A stretch of DNA of 18,788 bases from Pseudolabrys sp. (GTDB taxonomy: Bacteria > Pseudomonadota > Alphaproteobacteria > Rhizobiales > Xanthobacteraceae). Below are positions 1 to 7,433 of this stretch, piece by piece (position 1 is the first letter of the stretch; each line of letters opens with the position of its first letter). The notes below the pieces were generated by a model. That model was not told the origin of the DNA. It made no database searches and saw only the letters and a program-made list of their open reading frames with translations. Location: positions 1 through 18,788 of the forward strand of contig JAHCKF010000029.1 in NCBI GenBank assembly GCA_026125925.1. The letters are read 5' to 3'. The position numbers and the translations under genes were made by a program.

Positions 1-57
1 TAGCGCACCTCGTTCGGGACGAGGGGGTCGCAGGTTCAAATCCTGCCACTCCGACCA
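1..57 (+). tRNA. tRNA-Pro (anticodon CGG), 3' part, cut by window start
   Basis: Seen directly: anticodon stem CCTCG/CGAGG (8-12 with 20-24) closes a 7-nt loop TTCGGGA, so the anticodon is CGG at 15-17 (reads proline CCG), with U at position 33 and G at position 37 as is usual for tRNA-Pro. The T arm is GCAGG-TTCAAAT-CCTGC (30-46). The 3' acceptor strand CACTCCG (47-53), discriminator A54 and an encoded CCA (55-57) follow. The 5' acceptor strand and most of the D arm lie outside the window. A run of six T follows at 59-64, a possible simple terminator. Confidence 0.95.
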
Positions 58-102
58 GTTTTTTCCCTCAAAAACCTCAGAATTCGATCGTTTTGGCGCC
101 GG

Positions 103-1047
103 TCAGGCCGCCTTGACGTCCTGCGTGCCCTTGCGCGAGGCAAGATAGACGCCGACCAGGATCAGCACGAAGCCGAGCACGTGAAAGGGGTAGAGGTTCT
201 CGCCGAGCAGCATGTAGCCGAGCGCCGCCGTATAGACCGGGATGAGATGCAGGTACGGCCCGGCGCGGTTGGCGCCGATCAGTTCGACCCCGCGGTTCCA
301 GGCGGCGTAGGCGAGCAGGCTGGGAAAGATCGCGACATAGCCGACCACCCCGACCGTCATCCAGTTGAGCGTCAAGGTGTAGCCGGCCAGGCTCTCCGCC
401 ACCGCGAAAGGCAGCGTGCCGACCGTCGATACGGCGCCCAGCATGAACAGCAGGCTCAAGGGGTGGATCGCCGGCCGCAGCCGCAGATAGACGGCGTAGA
501 TCGAAAACACCGCCATGTTGAAAACGATGATGAGGTCGCCCCAGTTGAAGGCGAGGTGACGCAGCGTCGACAGATCGCCGTGCGCGATGATGACGATGAC
601 ACCCACCGACGACACCAGGATGCCGGTCAGTTGCAGCCGCGTGACGCGGTCGCGAAAAATGAGAGCGCCGGTTCCCAGAATAAGGACGGGCACCAGCGAA
701 TTGAGCACCGAAACGTTGAGCGCGCTGGTGTATTGCAGGCCGACATATTGCAGCGACGTGAACAGCACGCCGCCGGTCACGCCGAACCACAGCATGATTT
801 TCCAGTGCGTCCGGATAGTCGGCCAGTCCCGCACGATATGGTGGCGCGCGACGATCCACAGCAGCAAGCTCGGGATGAACCAGCGCAAGGTCGACAGCGC
901 CAGCGGCGGCACGACGCCGCCGGCGGCGCGGCCGACGATGTGATTGCCAGACCAGAACAGCGACGTCAGCGCCAGCAGCAGATAGGGATTGCCGAATGCC
1001 CTGACCGCACGGTCGAGCCATGGCTTGGCACCGTCCGCCGTGGTCAT
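103..1047 (-). CDS. EamA/DMT-superfamily permease (10-TM metabolite exporter type)
   Basis: A 314-residue integral inner-membrane protein of the drug/metabolite transporter family. It has about ten hydrophobic helices arranged as two EamA repeats. The first repeat carries the family-typical LFWSGNHIVGR segment near residue 30; the second begins around residue 150. Length matches the family (about 300). Its ATG overlaps the stop of the upstream GntR gene (ATGA, 1044-1047), so the two are translationally coupled and are cotranscribed with the RraA-like gene. The substrate cannot be read from sequence. Operon membership suggests efflux or uptake of a metabolite of the same pathway as the TRAP substrate. 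An overlapping frame of similar length on the same strand has arginine-rich composition and is a shadow. Confidence 0.88.
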   Translation of the reverse strand: MTTADGAKPWLDRAVRAFGNPYLLLALTSLFWSGNHIVGRAAGGVVPPLALSTLRWFIPSLLLWIVARHHIVRDWPTIRTHWKIMLWFGVTGGVLFTSLQYVGLQYTSALNVSVLNSLVPVLILGTGALIFRDRVTRLQLTGILVSSVGVIVIIAHGDLSTLRHLAFNWGDLIIVFNMAVFSIYAVYLRLRPAIHPLSLLFMLGAVSTVGTLPFAVAESLAGYTLTLNWMTVGVVGYVAIFPSLLAYAAWNRGVELIGANRAGPYLHLIPVYTAALGYMLLGENLYPFHVLGFVLILVGVYLASRKGTQDVKAA

Positions 1048-1766
1048 GCCGGCACGTTGTCGAACATGCGCCGCCGCGCATTGGCGATATGATCCTGCAT
1101 GGCGCGGCGTGCGGCTTCCGCGTCGCGCGCGCCGATGGCGCCGAGGATGACGCGGTGCTCGTCCTGCACCGCGAGCACGCGTTCGGCCTTGCGCAGCCTT
1201 GACAGGTTGCGGGTCAGGTTCATGCCATAGCGGATGTGCGGTTGCAGCGATGTCTGCATCGAGACGTAATACGGGTTATGGGTCGCCTTGGCTATGGCGA
1301 GGTGAAAGCGCTCGTCGGCTTCGACACCAACCTCGTTCTTGCGGATCGCGGTGTCGAGCGCCTCGAAGGCGGTGCGGATCTCGGCGAGGTCGGCGTCTTC
1401 CCGGCGTTCCGCCGCCAGCGCCGCGGCGCTGCCTTCGATGGCATGACGGAATTCGAAGCAGCGCTGCACGTCATCGATCGAGCCGCCGGGGGCAAACCGC
1501 AGCACCGCGACGTCCGGCCGGCGTTTCACATAGCTGCCGGACCCCTGGCGCGAGACGATGATGCCGTCATCGCGCAACCGCGCGAGGGCCTCTCGCACCA
1601 CCGGCCGCGAGGCACCGAAACGCATCGCCAGTTCGGTTTCGGACGGCAGGCGGGAATCCATCGCGAATTCGCCGGCGACGATCGTCTCGAAGATGCGCTG
1701 ATAGATTCCGGTGCTGCGCCGCGCCTCGCTCAAGGGGATCGTCGATGCTGATCTCTCGAGCGCCAT
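1044..1766 (-). CDS. GntR-family transcriptional regulator, FadR/FCD subfamily
   Basis: A 240-residue DNA-binding regulator. Residues about 15-83 form the GntR winged helix-turn-helix with the typical LPSETELAMRFGASRPVVRE and following DGIIVSRQGSGSYV wing. Residues about 95-230 form the all-helical FCD effector domain. D151, H155, H204 and H226 sit in the contexts expected for the metal/ligand site (DERFH, DEHR, QDHI). FCD regulators usually bind organic or sugar acids, which fits the adjacent TRAP transporter and dehydratase. The Shine-Dalgarno GAGG overlaps the stop codon of the upstream RraA-like gene, 11 bp away, and the 3' end overlaps the DMT gene by 4 bp. It is inferred to control the divergent region at 2489-2677. 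Confidence 0.93.
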   Translation of the reverse strand: MALERSASTIPLSEARRSTGIYQRIFETIVAGEFAMDSRLPSETELAMRFGASRPVVREALARLRDDGIIVSRQGSGSYVKRRPDVAVLRFAPGGSIDDVQRCFEFRHAIEGSAAALAAERREDADLAEIRTAFEALDTAIRKNEVGVEADERFHLAIAKATHNPYYVSMQTSLQPHIRYGMNLTRNLSRLRKAERVLAVQDEHRVILGAIGARDAEAARRAMQDHIANARRRMFDNVPA

Positions 1767-1777
1767 GAGACGGTGCC

Positions 1778-2488
1778 TCAGCGCTTGTTGGCCGTGCGCC
1801 AGCGGGCGAAGTCTTCTTTTGCCTCGGGCGAGGGCGGGTAGATGCCGAAGATGCTTTTGCCCTCCATCACCTTCTCCTGCACGAAGTCCTCAAACGCGGT
1901 CTGCTCGAAGGCTTCCTCGGCGACGTCGTCGGCGATGTGCTGCGGGATGACGACAACGCCCTCGGCATCGCCGACGATGATGTCGCCGGGATAGACCGCC
2001 ACCTCGCCGCAGGCGATCGGCAGGTTGAGGTCGACGGCGTGGTGCTTGATCAGGTTGGTCGGCGCCGCCGGCTGGGCGTGGTAGGCGGGGAATGGCATGG
2101 CGGCAATTTCCGGTGTGTCACGGAAGCCCCCGTCCGTGACGATGCCGGCCGCGCCGCGCTTCCACAGCCGCGTCAGCAGGATATTGCCGGCCGAGGCGGC
2201 CGACGGATTGCGCCGGCTGTCGATCATGAACACGGCGCCCGGCGGGCATTCCTCGATGCCCTTGCGCTGCGGGTGGCTGCGGTCCTCGAACACGCCGAGA
2301 TGATCGAGATCCTCGCGCGCCGGGATGTAGCGCAGCGTGTAGGCGGGCCCCACCATGTTGGGCTTGTCGCCGGCGTTGATGCGGTGAATGCCGCCGATGA
2401 AGGTGTTGCGGAAACCGTGCTTGAACAGCACGGTCGTCAGGGTCGCGGTCGAGACCGCCATCAGTTTGGATTTGGTGGTCTCGCGCAT
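1778..2488 (-). CDS. RraA/HMG-aldolase-family protein (4-hydroxy-4-methyl-2-oxoglutarate aldolase-like)
   Basis: A 236-residue cytosolic protein of the RraA-like fold. Family hallmarks seen are GNILLTRLWKRGAAGIVTDG (101-120) leading into GFRD, and GDIIVGDAEGVVVIP (168-182). R123 and D124 correspond to the Arg-Asp pair needed for oxaloacetate decarboxylation and retro-aldol cleavage in class II HMG/CHA aldolases. The start at ATG 2488 is preceded by GAGGA at a 4-nt spacing. The frame stays open upstream to 3220, but that extension is antisense to the TAXI gene and is not family-like. It is the first gene of the minus operon (RraA-like, GntR, DMT). Placed opposite a dehydratase, it probably cleaves or decarboxylates the oxo-acid intermediate. 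A true RNase E inhibitor role is unlikely. Confidence 0.88.
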   Translation of the reverse strand: MRETTKSKLMAVSTATLTTVLFKHGFRNTFIGGIHRINAGDKPNMVGPAYTLRYIPAREDLDHLGVFEDRSHPQRKGIEECPPGAVFMIDSRRNPSAASAGNILLTRLWKRGAAGIVTDGGFRDTPEIAAMPFPAYHAQPAAPTNLIKHHAVDLNLPIACGEVAVYPGDIIVGDAEGVVVIPQHIADDVAEEAFEQTAFEDFVQEKVMEGKSIFGIYPPSPEAKEDFARWRTANKR

Positions 2489-2540
2489 GGCGTCCTCGGC
2501 AATGCAGTTTGGTTGATGCGCGACACTACGTCCCGCCGGA

Positions 2541-2567
2541 CCAATGTTGTCAAGAGTTGTAAATTGG
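2541..2567. promoter_or_regulatory. Candidate operator: CCAAT-N17-ATTGG with internal GTTGT direct repeat
   Basis: Inverted repeat CCAAT (2541-2545) and ATTGG (2563-2567) enclose two GTTGT copies exactly 10 bp apart (2546-2550, 2556-2560). On the minus strand a perfect -35-like TTGACA (2553 to 2548) lies inside the repeat, so a bound regulator would cover the promoter of the RraA/GntR/DMT operon. The matching -10 is poor (TAGTGT with 19-bp spacing). The GntR protein is the obvious candidate ligand, by inference. Confidence 0.33.
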
Positions 2568-2615
2568 GCTTGTGCCGGGGGGCGTTGGCCCAGTAAGGTC
2601 GCGACCACCGAGCAA

Positions 2616-2632
2616 GCCGCTGCACAAGCGGC
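2616..2632 (+). promoter_or_regulatory. Small hairpin in the leader of the TAXI gene
   Basis: GCCGCT (2616-2621), loop GCACA, AGCGGC (2627-2632) form a perfect 6-bp stem. A second stem, CCCGC (2642-2646) with GCGGG (2656-2660), sits just before the Shine-Dalgarno GGAGGAG at 2664-2670. Together they make a structured 5' leader in front of the receptor gene. No known riboswitch is recognised. Confidence 0.35.
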
Positions 2633-2677
2633 ATAAAGCATCCCGCAGAAAAATAGCGGGCGTGGAGGAGACGACAG

Positions 2678-3628
2678 ATGAAAACCACAATGAAAGCGAT
2701 TGGCCTTGGTGTCGGCCTGGCGTTGGCGGCGGCGTTGCCGGCTTCCGCCGAGAACCTCAAGATGATGACCGGTCCGCAAGGCGGATCGTGGATCCCATTG
2801 GGCGGCCAGCTCAAGGACATCTGGGAAAAAGCAGTGCCTGGCCTCCAGGTTCAGGCATTGCCGGGCGCCGGCATCGCCAACGTACGTGGCGTCGATGAAG
2901 GCAAGGCCGAGATCGGATTCGGCAACTCCATATCGACGGTGGACGGTTTCGCCGGTAATGCGCCCTTCACCAAAAAGGTGTCGAACATCTGCAATGTCGC
3001 GACGCTGTACCCGCAGTACTACCAGCTCGTGGTGCCGGCGAGCGCTGGCGTGGACTCGGTGAAGGATCTCAAGGGGAAGGCCATTTCGACACAGCAGCGC
3101 GGCAACACCGGCGAATTGATCACCGGGCAGCTGCTGAAGGTCAACGGCCTGTCCTATAACGACGTGAAGATGAGCTTCGTCAGCTATTCCGACTCCGTGA
3201 ACCAGATGAAGGACGGCCACGCCGTCGCTTTCGGTCTGGGTACGCAGGTGCCGGCCGGTTCGATCATGGACCTCGCTTCGGCGATGCCGATCAAGCTGCT
3301 CGATCAGTCATCAAGCTTCGACGGCATGAAGAAGCTCAATCCCGGTTACACGCTCGTCACCATCAAGAAGGGCAGCTATCCGGGTCAGGATAAGGATGTG
3401 AAGGTGATCGGCTATGCGACGCACATTTTCGTGTCGTGCAAACTGCCGGAAGACGAGGTCTACAAGATGACCAAGTCGATGATCGAGAATTCCGCCTCTC
3501 TCGCGTCGATCGCCAAGGCCATCGGCGGGCAGAAAGTCGCGGATTTCGGCGAGGACATTGGCGTTCCGTTCCATCCCGGTGCCGCCAAGTACTACAAAGA
3601 AAAAGGCGTGAACGTTAAGACGAACTGA
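2678..3628 (+). CDS. TAXI-family TRAP transporter solute-binding receptor
   Basis: A 316-residue periplasmic receptor. Residues 1-24 are a Sec signal peptide ending ALPASA before ENLKMM. The mature N-terminus has the TAXI signature region TGPQGGSWIPLGG. The family-typical C-terminal segment PFHPGAAKYYKEKG is near residues 298-311. TAXI receptors deliver carboxylate-type ligands to a fused DctQM permease for sodium- or proton-driven uptake, and that permease is the next gene. The start at 2678 has a strong GGAGGAG at a 7-nt spacing. The gene is divergent from the RraA/GntR/DMT operon. The ligand is unknown; the dehydratase downstream suggests a hydroxylated or sugar acid. Confidence 0.93.
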   Translation: MKTTMKAIGLGVGLALAAALPASAENLKMMTGPQGGSWIPLGGQLKDIWEKAVPGLQVQALPGAGIANVRGVDEGKAEIGFGNSISTVDGFAGNAPFTKKVSNICNVATLYPQYYQLVVPASAGVDSVKDLKGKAISTQQRGNTGELITGQLLKVNGLSYNDVKMSFVSYSDSVNQMKDGHAVAFGLGTQVPAGSIMDLASAMPIKLLDQSSSFDGMKKLNPGYTLVTIKKGSYPGQDKDVKVIGYATHIFVSCKLPEDEVYKMTKSMIENSASLASIAKAIGGQKVADFGEDIGVPFHPGAAKYYKEKGVNVKTN

Positions 3629-3636
3629 TCCCTGCA

Positions 3637-3666
3637 GCGCCGGCGCGTGATCTCACGCGTCGGCGC
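3637..3666 (+). promoter_or_regulatory. Intercistronic 14-bp stem-loop between TRAP receptor and permease
   Basis: GCGCCGGCGCGTGA (3637-3650) and TCACGCGTCGGCGC (3653-3666) pair over up to 14 positions with one G-U wobble (the innermost pairs must open to make a loop). There is no T-run, so it is not a classical terminator. Stem-loops in this position behind binding-protein genes commonly stabilise the upstream message, keeping receptor in excess over permease. It also buries the GTG at 3647, arguing against that codon as the permease start. Confidence 0.75.
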
Positions 3667-3694
3667 CGATCCGGCCGCCATCGCGAGCATCAGC

Positions 3695-5566
3695 ATGACC
3701 AAAGGCTTGAGCTACCCGCGAACTGTCCATTTTGCTATCGCGGCGATAGCCTGCGCGATGGTCGTATATCACATGTGGGCGATCGGCGTCGGCTCGCCCG
3801 AAGCGGTGTGGTTTCGTGGCACGCACCTTTTGTTTGCGATGGTGCTGACCTTTCTGTTGTTCAGAAGAAGCGGGGAGTCGAGTGAAGCGCCGACAATTCT
3901 CGATTATGTGCTGCTCCTCGTCGGCGTAACGCCGATTCTGTATCTCTTCATCAATTACGATTACGTCGTCAATCGCATCTTCTATGTCGATGACCTGACC
4001 ATCGCTGACATGGTCATGGGCGTGCTCATGATCGTCCTGTTGATGGAGGCGGTACGCCGGGTGCTCGGCTGGGCGCTCCCGCTGACCTCCATCATCTTTC
4101 TGGGGTACTCCCTGCTGATCGCCGATATCGAGCCGCAGCGCCTCCTTGACCAGCTTTACATGACCACCGAGGGCATCTTCGGCATCCCGCTGTCGGTGTC
4201 GGCAACCTATGTCCTCATCTTTGTCGTCTTCGGTACGTTCATGGAGCGCACCGGTACCGGCCAGTTGTTCATGGATTTTGCGACGGGTCTGACAGGTCAT
4301 CAGACGGGCGGACCGGGCAAGGTGGCCGTAGTGTCATCGAGCCTGTTCGGTGCGATCTCCGGCAGCGCCGTCGCCAACGTAATGGTCACCGGCCAGATTT
4401 CCATTCCTCTGATGAAGCGGACCGGCTTCAAGCCGCCCTTCGCTGGCGCGGTCGAGGCCGTTGCATCGACCGGCGGGCAGATCATGCCGCCGATCATGGG
4501 TGCCGCTGCGTTCGTGATGGCTGAGTTCCTCGGTGTATCCTACGGCACTGTTGTAATCTGGGCGATCATCCCGGCGCTGTTGTATTATGTTGCTTGCTTT
4601 TCAGCCGTGCATTTCGAGGCCAAACGCCTCGGCCTCGTGGGCTTGCCAAGGGCGGAACTGCCGAAGCTGGGCGACGTCATCCGCAGCAACGGCCACCTGT
4701 TTTTGCCAGTCGTCGTCATCCTGGTGATGCTGTACTCGGGCTTCAGCGCGCCGATGGCGGCCTTGGTCGGCACCCTGTCGTGTTTTCCGGTTGCTGCATT
4801 ACGCAAACACACGCGGGTTTACGTCACCGTCGATAATGTGATCGGCGCCATGATTGACGGCGCCAAGAACACGCTGTCCGTCGCGCTGGCCTGCGCCGCA
4901 GCAGGCATCATCGTGGGCGTCGTGACCATCACCGGCCTCGGCATCGTGTTCACCCAATTCGTCGTGCACTTGTCGCAGGACATGCTGCTGCCGGCGCTGA
5001 TGCTGACGATGATCGCCGGCATGATCCTCGGTATGGGCATTCCGACGACGCCGGCCTACATCATCATGACGGCGCTCCTCGTACCGGCGATCGTCAAGCT
5101 GGGCGTCGCAGTGCCGGCCGCCCACATGTTCGCCTTCTATTTTGCCATTCTGTCGGCCATCACACCGCCGGTGGCGCTGGCCGTCTTTGCGGCCGCCGGT
5201 ATCGCCAAGTCCGACCTGTGGTCGACCGGTTGGGCGGCGGTGAAGATCGGCGCCGCCGGCTTTATCGTGCCCTACATGTTCGTGTTCGAGCCTTCGCTGC
5301 TCATGATCGGGCCGTGGCAGACCGTGTTGGCCAGCAGTGTCAGCGCCATTGTCGGCGTGCTTTTGTTCTCCGGCGGTCTGCACGGCTATTTCATCACCGC
5401 GACCAGTCTTTGGCAGCGAACTGCGCTCATTGTCGGCGGTCTCCTCCTCATCAAACCCGGCCTGGAGTCGGATATTATCGGCGCGCTGATCGCGGCGGCC
5501 GTCATCGCAGCCCAGTTGATGGCGCGGCGCAGCGCGACCGCTGCCGCGCCTGCCAAATCGAGCTAG
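3695..5566 (+). CDS. TRAP transporter fused permease (DctQ-DctM type, TAXI-associated)
   Basis: A very hydrophobic 623-residue inner-membrane protein. The N-terminal part (about 1-130) supplies the DctQ-like 4-TM segment, with the family-typical RTVHFAIAAIACAMVVYHMW start and the SPEAVWFRGTHLLFAM segment. The rest is DctM, with GGPGKVAVVSSSLFGAISGS near residue 205, GGQIMPPIMGAAAFV after it, and GMGIPTTPAYIIM near residue 446. Fused permeases normally pair with TAXI receptors, as here. ATG 3695 is chosen. A GTG at 3647 would add 16 residues, but it lies inside a strong stem-loop, has no Shine-Dalgarno and adds a non-membrane tail. The dehydratase gene follows after 24 bp, consistent with one operon. 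Confidence 0.92.
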   Translation: MTKGLSYPRTVHFAIAAIACAMVVYHMWAIGVGSPEAVWFRGTHLLFAMVLTFLLFRRSGESSEAPTILDYVLLLVGVTPILYLFINYDYVVNRIFYVDDLTIADMVMGVLMIVLLMEAVRRVLGWALPLTSIIFLGYSLLIADIEPQRLLDQLYMTTEGIFGIPLSVSATYVLIFVVFGTFMERTGTGQLFMDFATGLTGHQTGGPGKVAVVSSSLFGAISGSAVANVMVTGQISIPLMKRTGFKPPFAGAVEAVASTGGQIMPPIMGAAAFVMAEFLGVSYGTVVIWAIIPALLYYVACFSAVHFEAKRLGLVGLPRAELPKLGDVIRSNGHLFLPVVVILVMLYSGFSAPMAALVGTLSCFPVAALRKHTRVYVTVDNVIGAMIDGAKNTLSVALACAAAGIIVGVVTITGLGIVFTQFVVHLSQDMLLPALMLTMIAGMILGMGIPTTPAYIIMTALLVPAIVKLGVAVPAAHMFAFYFAILSAITPPVALAVFAAAGIAKSDLWSTGWAAVKIGAAGFIVPYMFVFEPSLLMIGPWQTVLASSVSAIVGVLLFSGGLHGYFITATSLWQRTALIVGGLLLIKPGLESDIIGALIAAAVIAAQLMARRSATAAAPAKSS

Positions 5567-5590
5567 ATTTTCAAACAGCAGAAGCTATCC

Positions 5591-7318
5591 ATGTCCGCCA
5601 AGAAGCGTCCCGAAGATCTGCGCAGCCATCGCTGGCTGGGCGTTACCGACCTGCGTTCGTTCGGCCATCGTTCGCGTATGCGACAGATGGGCTATGACTC
5701 CGAGGACTGGGGCGGCAAGCCCGTCATCGGCATCATCAACACCTGGAGCGACGCCAATCCCTGTCATGTGCATCTGCGCACACGCGCCGAAGAGGTGAAG
5801 CGCGGCGTGCTGCAGGCCGGTGGTTTCCCTCTCGAAATGCCGGCGATCTCGCTGTCGGAATCCTTCATGCGGCCGACGACGATGCTCTATCGCAATCTAT
5901 TGGCGATGGAGACCGAGGAGCTGTTGCGCAGTCAGCCGATCGACGGCGCGATTTTGATGGGCGGCTGCGACAAGACCACGCCGGGCCTGCTGATGGGCGC
6001 GATCAGCATGGATATCCCGACGGTGTTCGTGCCGGCGGGACCCATGCTGCGCGGCAACTGGCACGGTCAGGTGCTCGGCTCCGGTTCCGACGCCTGGAAA
6101 TATTGGGACGAGAAGCGCGCCGGCAAGATCACCGAAGAGCAGTGGAGCGAGATCGAGAACGGCATCGCGCGCTCGTTCGGCACCTGCATGACCATGGGCA
6201 CCGCGGCCACCATGATGGCGGTGGCGGAGTCGCTCGGCATGACCTTGCCCGGGGCGTCGTCGATTCCTGCGGCCGATGCCAGCCATTCGCGCATGGCGAC
6301 GCAGAGCGGCCGCCGCGTCGTCGAAATGGTGTGGGACGACCTCAAGCCATCCGACATCATCACCCAGGAGTCGGTCGATAACGCCATCAAGGTGCACATG
6401 GCGATGGGCGGGTCGACCAACTGCATTATTCATCTGGTCGCCATCGCGCGCCGCGCCGGCATCAAGCTGGAGATGAGCCGCTTCGACGAACTGTCGCGCG
6501 AAGTGCCGGTCATCGCCAATGTGCGGCCGTCGGGCGCCTATCTGATGGAAGACTTCTATTACGCCGGCGGCCTGCGCGCGCTGATGAGCCAGTTGCGCAG
6601 CGTCCTCGATCTCGGCGCCAGGACCGTCACCGGCGCCAGCCTCGGCGAGAACATCGAGGGCGCCGAGGTCTACAAGCCCGACGTCATCAAGTCGCTGAAC
6701 GATCCGGTGTCGCGCGATGGCGCTACCGCCGTGCTCACTGGCAACATCGCGCCGCGCGGCTGCGTCATCAAACCGTCGGCGGCCGAGAAGCGCCTGCACA
6801 AGCACCGCGGCAAGGTCATCGCCTTCGAGGACTACAACCACATGGCGCGGGAGGTGGAGCGCGATGACCTCGACGTCACCGCCGATCATATCCTCGTGCT
6901 CAAGAACTCCGGTCCGCAGGGCGGCCCCGGCATGCCGGAATGGGGCATGCTGCCGATCCCGAAGAAGCTGGTGAAGCAGGGCGTGCGCGATATGGTGCGT
7001 ATCTCCGACGCGCGCATGAGCGGCACGAGCTACGGCGCCTGCATCCTGCATGTCGCGCCGGAGAGCTTCGTCGGTGGTCCGCTCGCCTTCGTGCAAACGG
7101 GCGACGAGATCGAGATCGATCTTCCGGCGCGCAAGATCCATCTGCATGTCACCGACGAAGAACTCGCGCGCCGCAAGGCGGCGTGGCAGAAGCCTGAGCC
7201 GCGCTATCCGCGCGGCTACGGCGCGCTCTTCTCCGACCACATCGGGCAGGCTGACGACGGCTGCGATTTCGATTTCCTCGTCGCCCCGGGTAAGGTACCG
7301 GAGCCGGAGATTCATTGA
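5591..7318 (+). CDS. IlvD/Edd-family sugar-acid dehydratase (aldonate dehydratase-like)
   Basis: A 575-residue cytosolic Fe-S dehydratase. Cluster cysteines are visible at C58 (NTWSDANPC), C126 (GGCDKTTP) and C199 (SFGTCMTMG), with K128 beside C126. The catalytic serine is S477 in SDARMSGTSYG. This Cys pattern and the length match [2Fe-2S] sugar-acid dehydratases such as L-arabinonate/D-xylonate dehydratase, which turn an aldonate into the 2-keto-3-deoxy acid. Dihydroxy-acid dehydratase (IlvD) is less likely because of the transport/catabolic context. It is the last gene of the TRAP operon. The exact substrate is not readable. A long open minus frame inside it is a codon-bias shadow. Confidence 0.9.
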   Translation: MSAKKRPEDLRSHRWLGVTDLRSFGHRSRMRQMGYDSEDWGGKPVIGIINTWSDANPCHVHLRTRAEEVKRGVLQAGGFPLEMPAISLSESFMRPTTMLYRNLLAMETEELLRSQPIDGAILMGGCDKTTPGLLMGAISMDIPTVFVPAGPMLRGNWHGQVLGSGSDAWKYWDEKRAGKITEEQWSEIENGIARSFGTCMTMGTAATMMAVAESLGMTLPGASSIPAADASHSRMATQSGRRVVEMVWDDLKPSDIITQESVDNAIKVHMAMGGSTNCIIHLVAIARRAGIKLEMSRFDELSREVPVIANVRPSGAYLMEDFYYAGGLRALMSQLRSVLDLGARTVTGASLGENIEGAEVYKPDVIKSLNDPVSRDGATAVLTGNIAPRGCVIKPSAAEKRLHKHRGKVIAFEDYNHMAREVERDDLDVTADHILVLKNSGPQGGPGMPEWGMLPIPKKLVKQGVRDMVRISDARMSGTSYGACILHVAPESFVGGPLAFVQTGDEIEIDLPARKIHLHVTDEELARRKAAWQKPEPRYPRGYGALFSDHIGQADDGCDFDFLVAPGKVPEPEIH

Positions 7319-7344
7319 ACCTCGTGACGAATGGTATCCTCAAA

Positions 7345-7364
7345 CCACCATCGTCGTCTGGTGG
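7345..7364 (+). repeat. Inverted repeat after the dehydratase gene
   Basis: CCACCA (7345-7350), 8-nt loop TCGTCGTC, TGGTGG (7359-7364) make a perfect 6-bp stem 26 bp past the dehydratase stop. There is no T-run, so it could be a weak end-of-operon structure. Confidence 0.4.
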
Positions 7365-7373
7365 CGTTGTCGA

Positions 7374-7396
7374 AGAATTGTCGTTTTGACAATTCT
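7374..7396 (+). terminator. Perfect 9-bp hairpin before the PstS-like gene (terminator or operator)
   Basis: AGAATTGTC (7374-7382), loop GTTTT, GACAATTCT (7388-7396) pair perfectly. The stem is AT-rich in an otherwise GC-rich genome and is followed by CATACTCG rather than a T-tract. It could close the dehydratase operon or be an operator for the sensor operon starting at 7434. Confidence 0.5.
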
Positions 7397-7433
7397 CATA
7401 CTCGTGGTGTTGCCATGATGATTGGCTGCCGCG

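Noticed and set aside
77..1081. Alternative minus-strand frame overlapping the DMT permease
   Set aside because: Arginine-rich, no membrane helices; the 103-1047 frame encodes a proper 10-TM protein with translational coupling to the GntR gene.
2489..3220. Upstream open-frame extension of the RraA-like gene on the minus strand
   Set aside because: It is antisense to the TAXI receptor gene, has no RraA-family similarity, and ATG 2488 has a good GAGGA ribosome binding site.
3647..3694. GTG start for the TRAP permease
   Set aside because: The codon is buried in a strong stem-loop, has no Shine-Dalgarno, and the added 16 residues do not look like the start of this family.
5897..7315. 472-codon open minus frame opposite the dehydratase gene
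   Set aside because: Arg/His/Asp-rich shadow of the dehydratase codons; the plus frame has all cluster cysteines and the catalytic serine.
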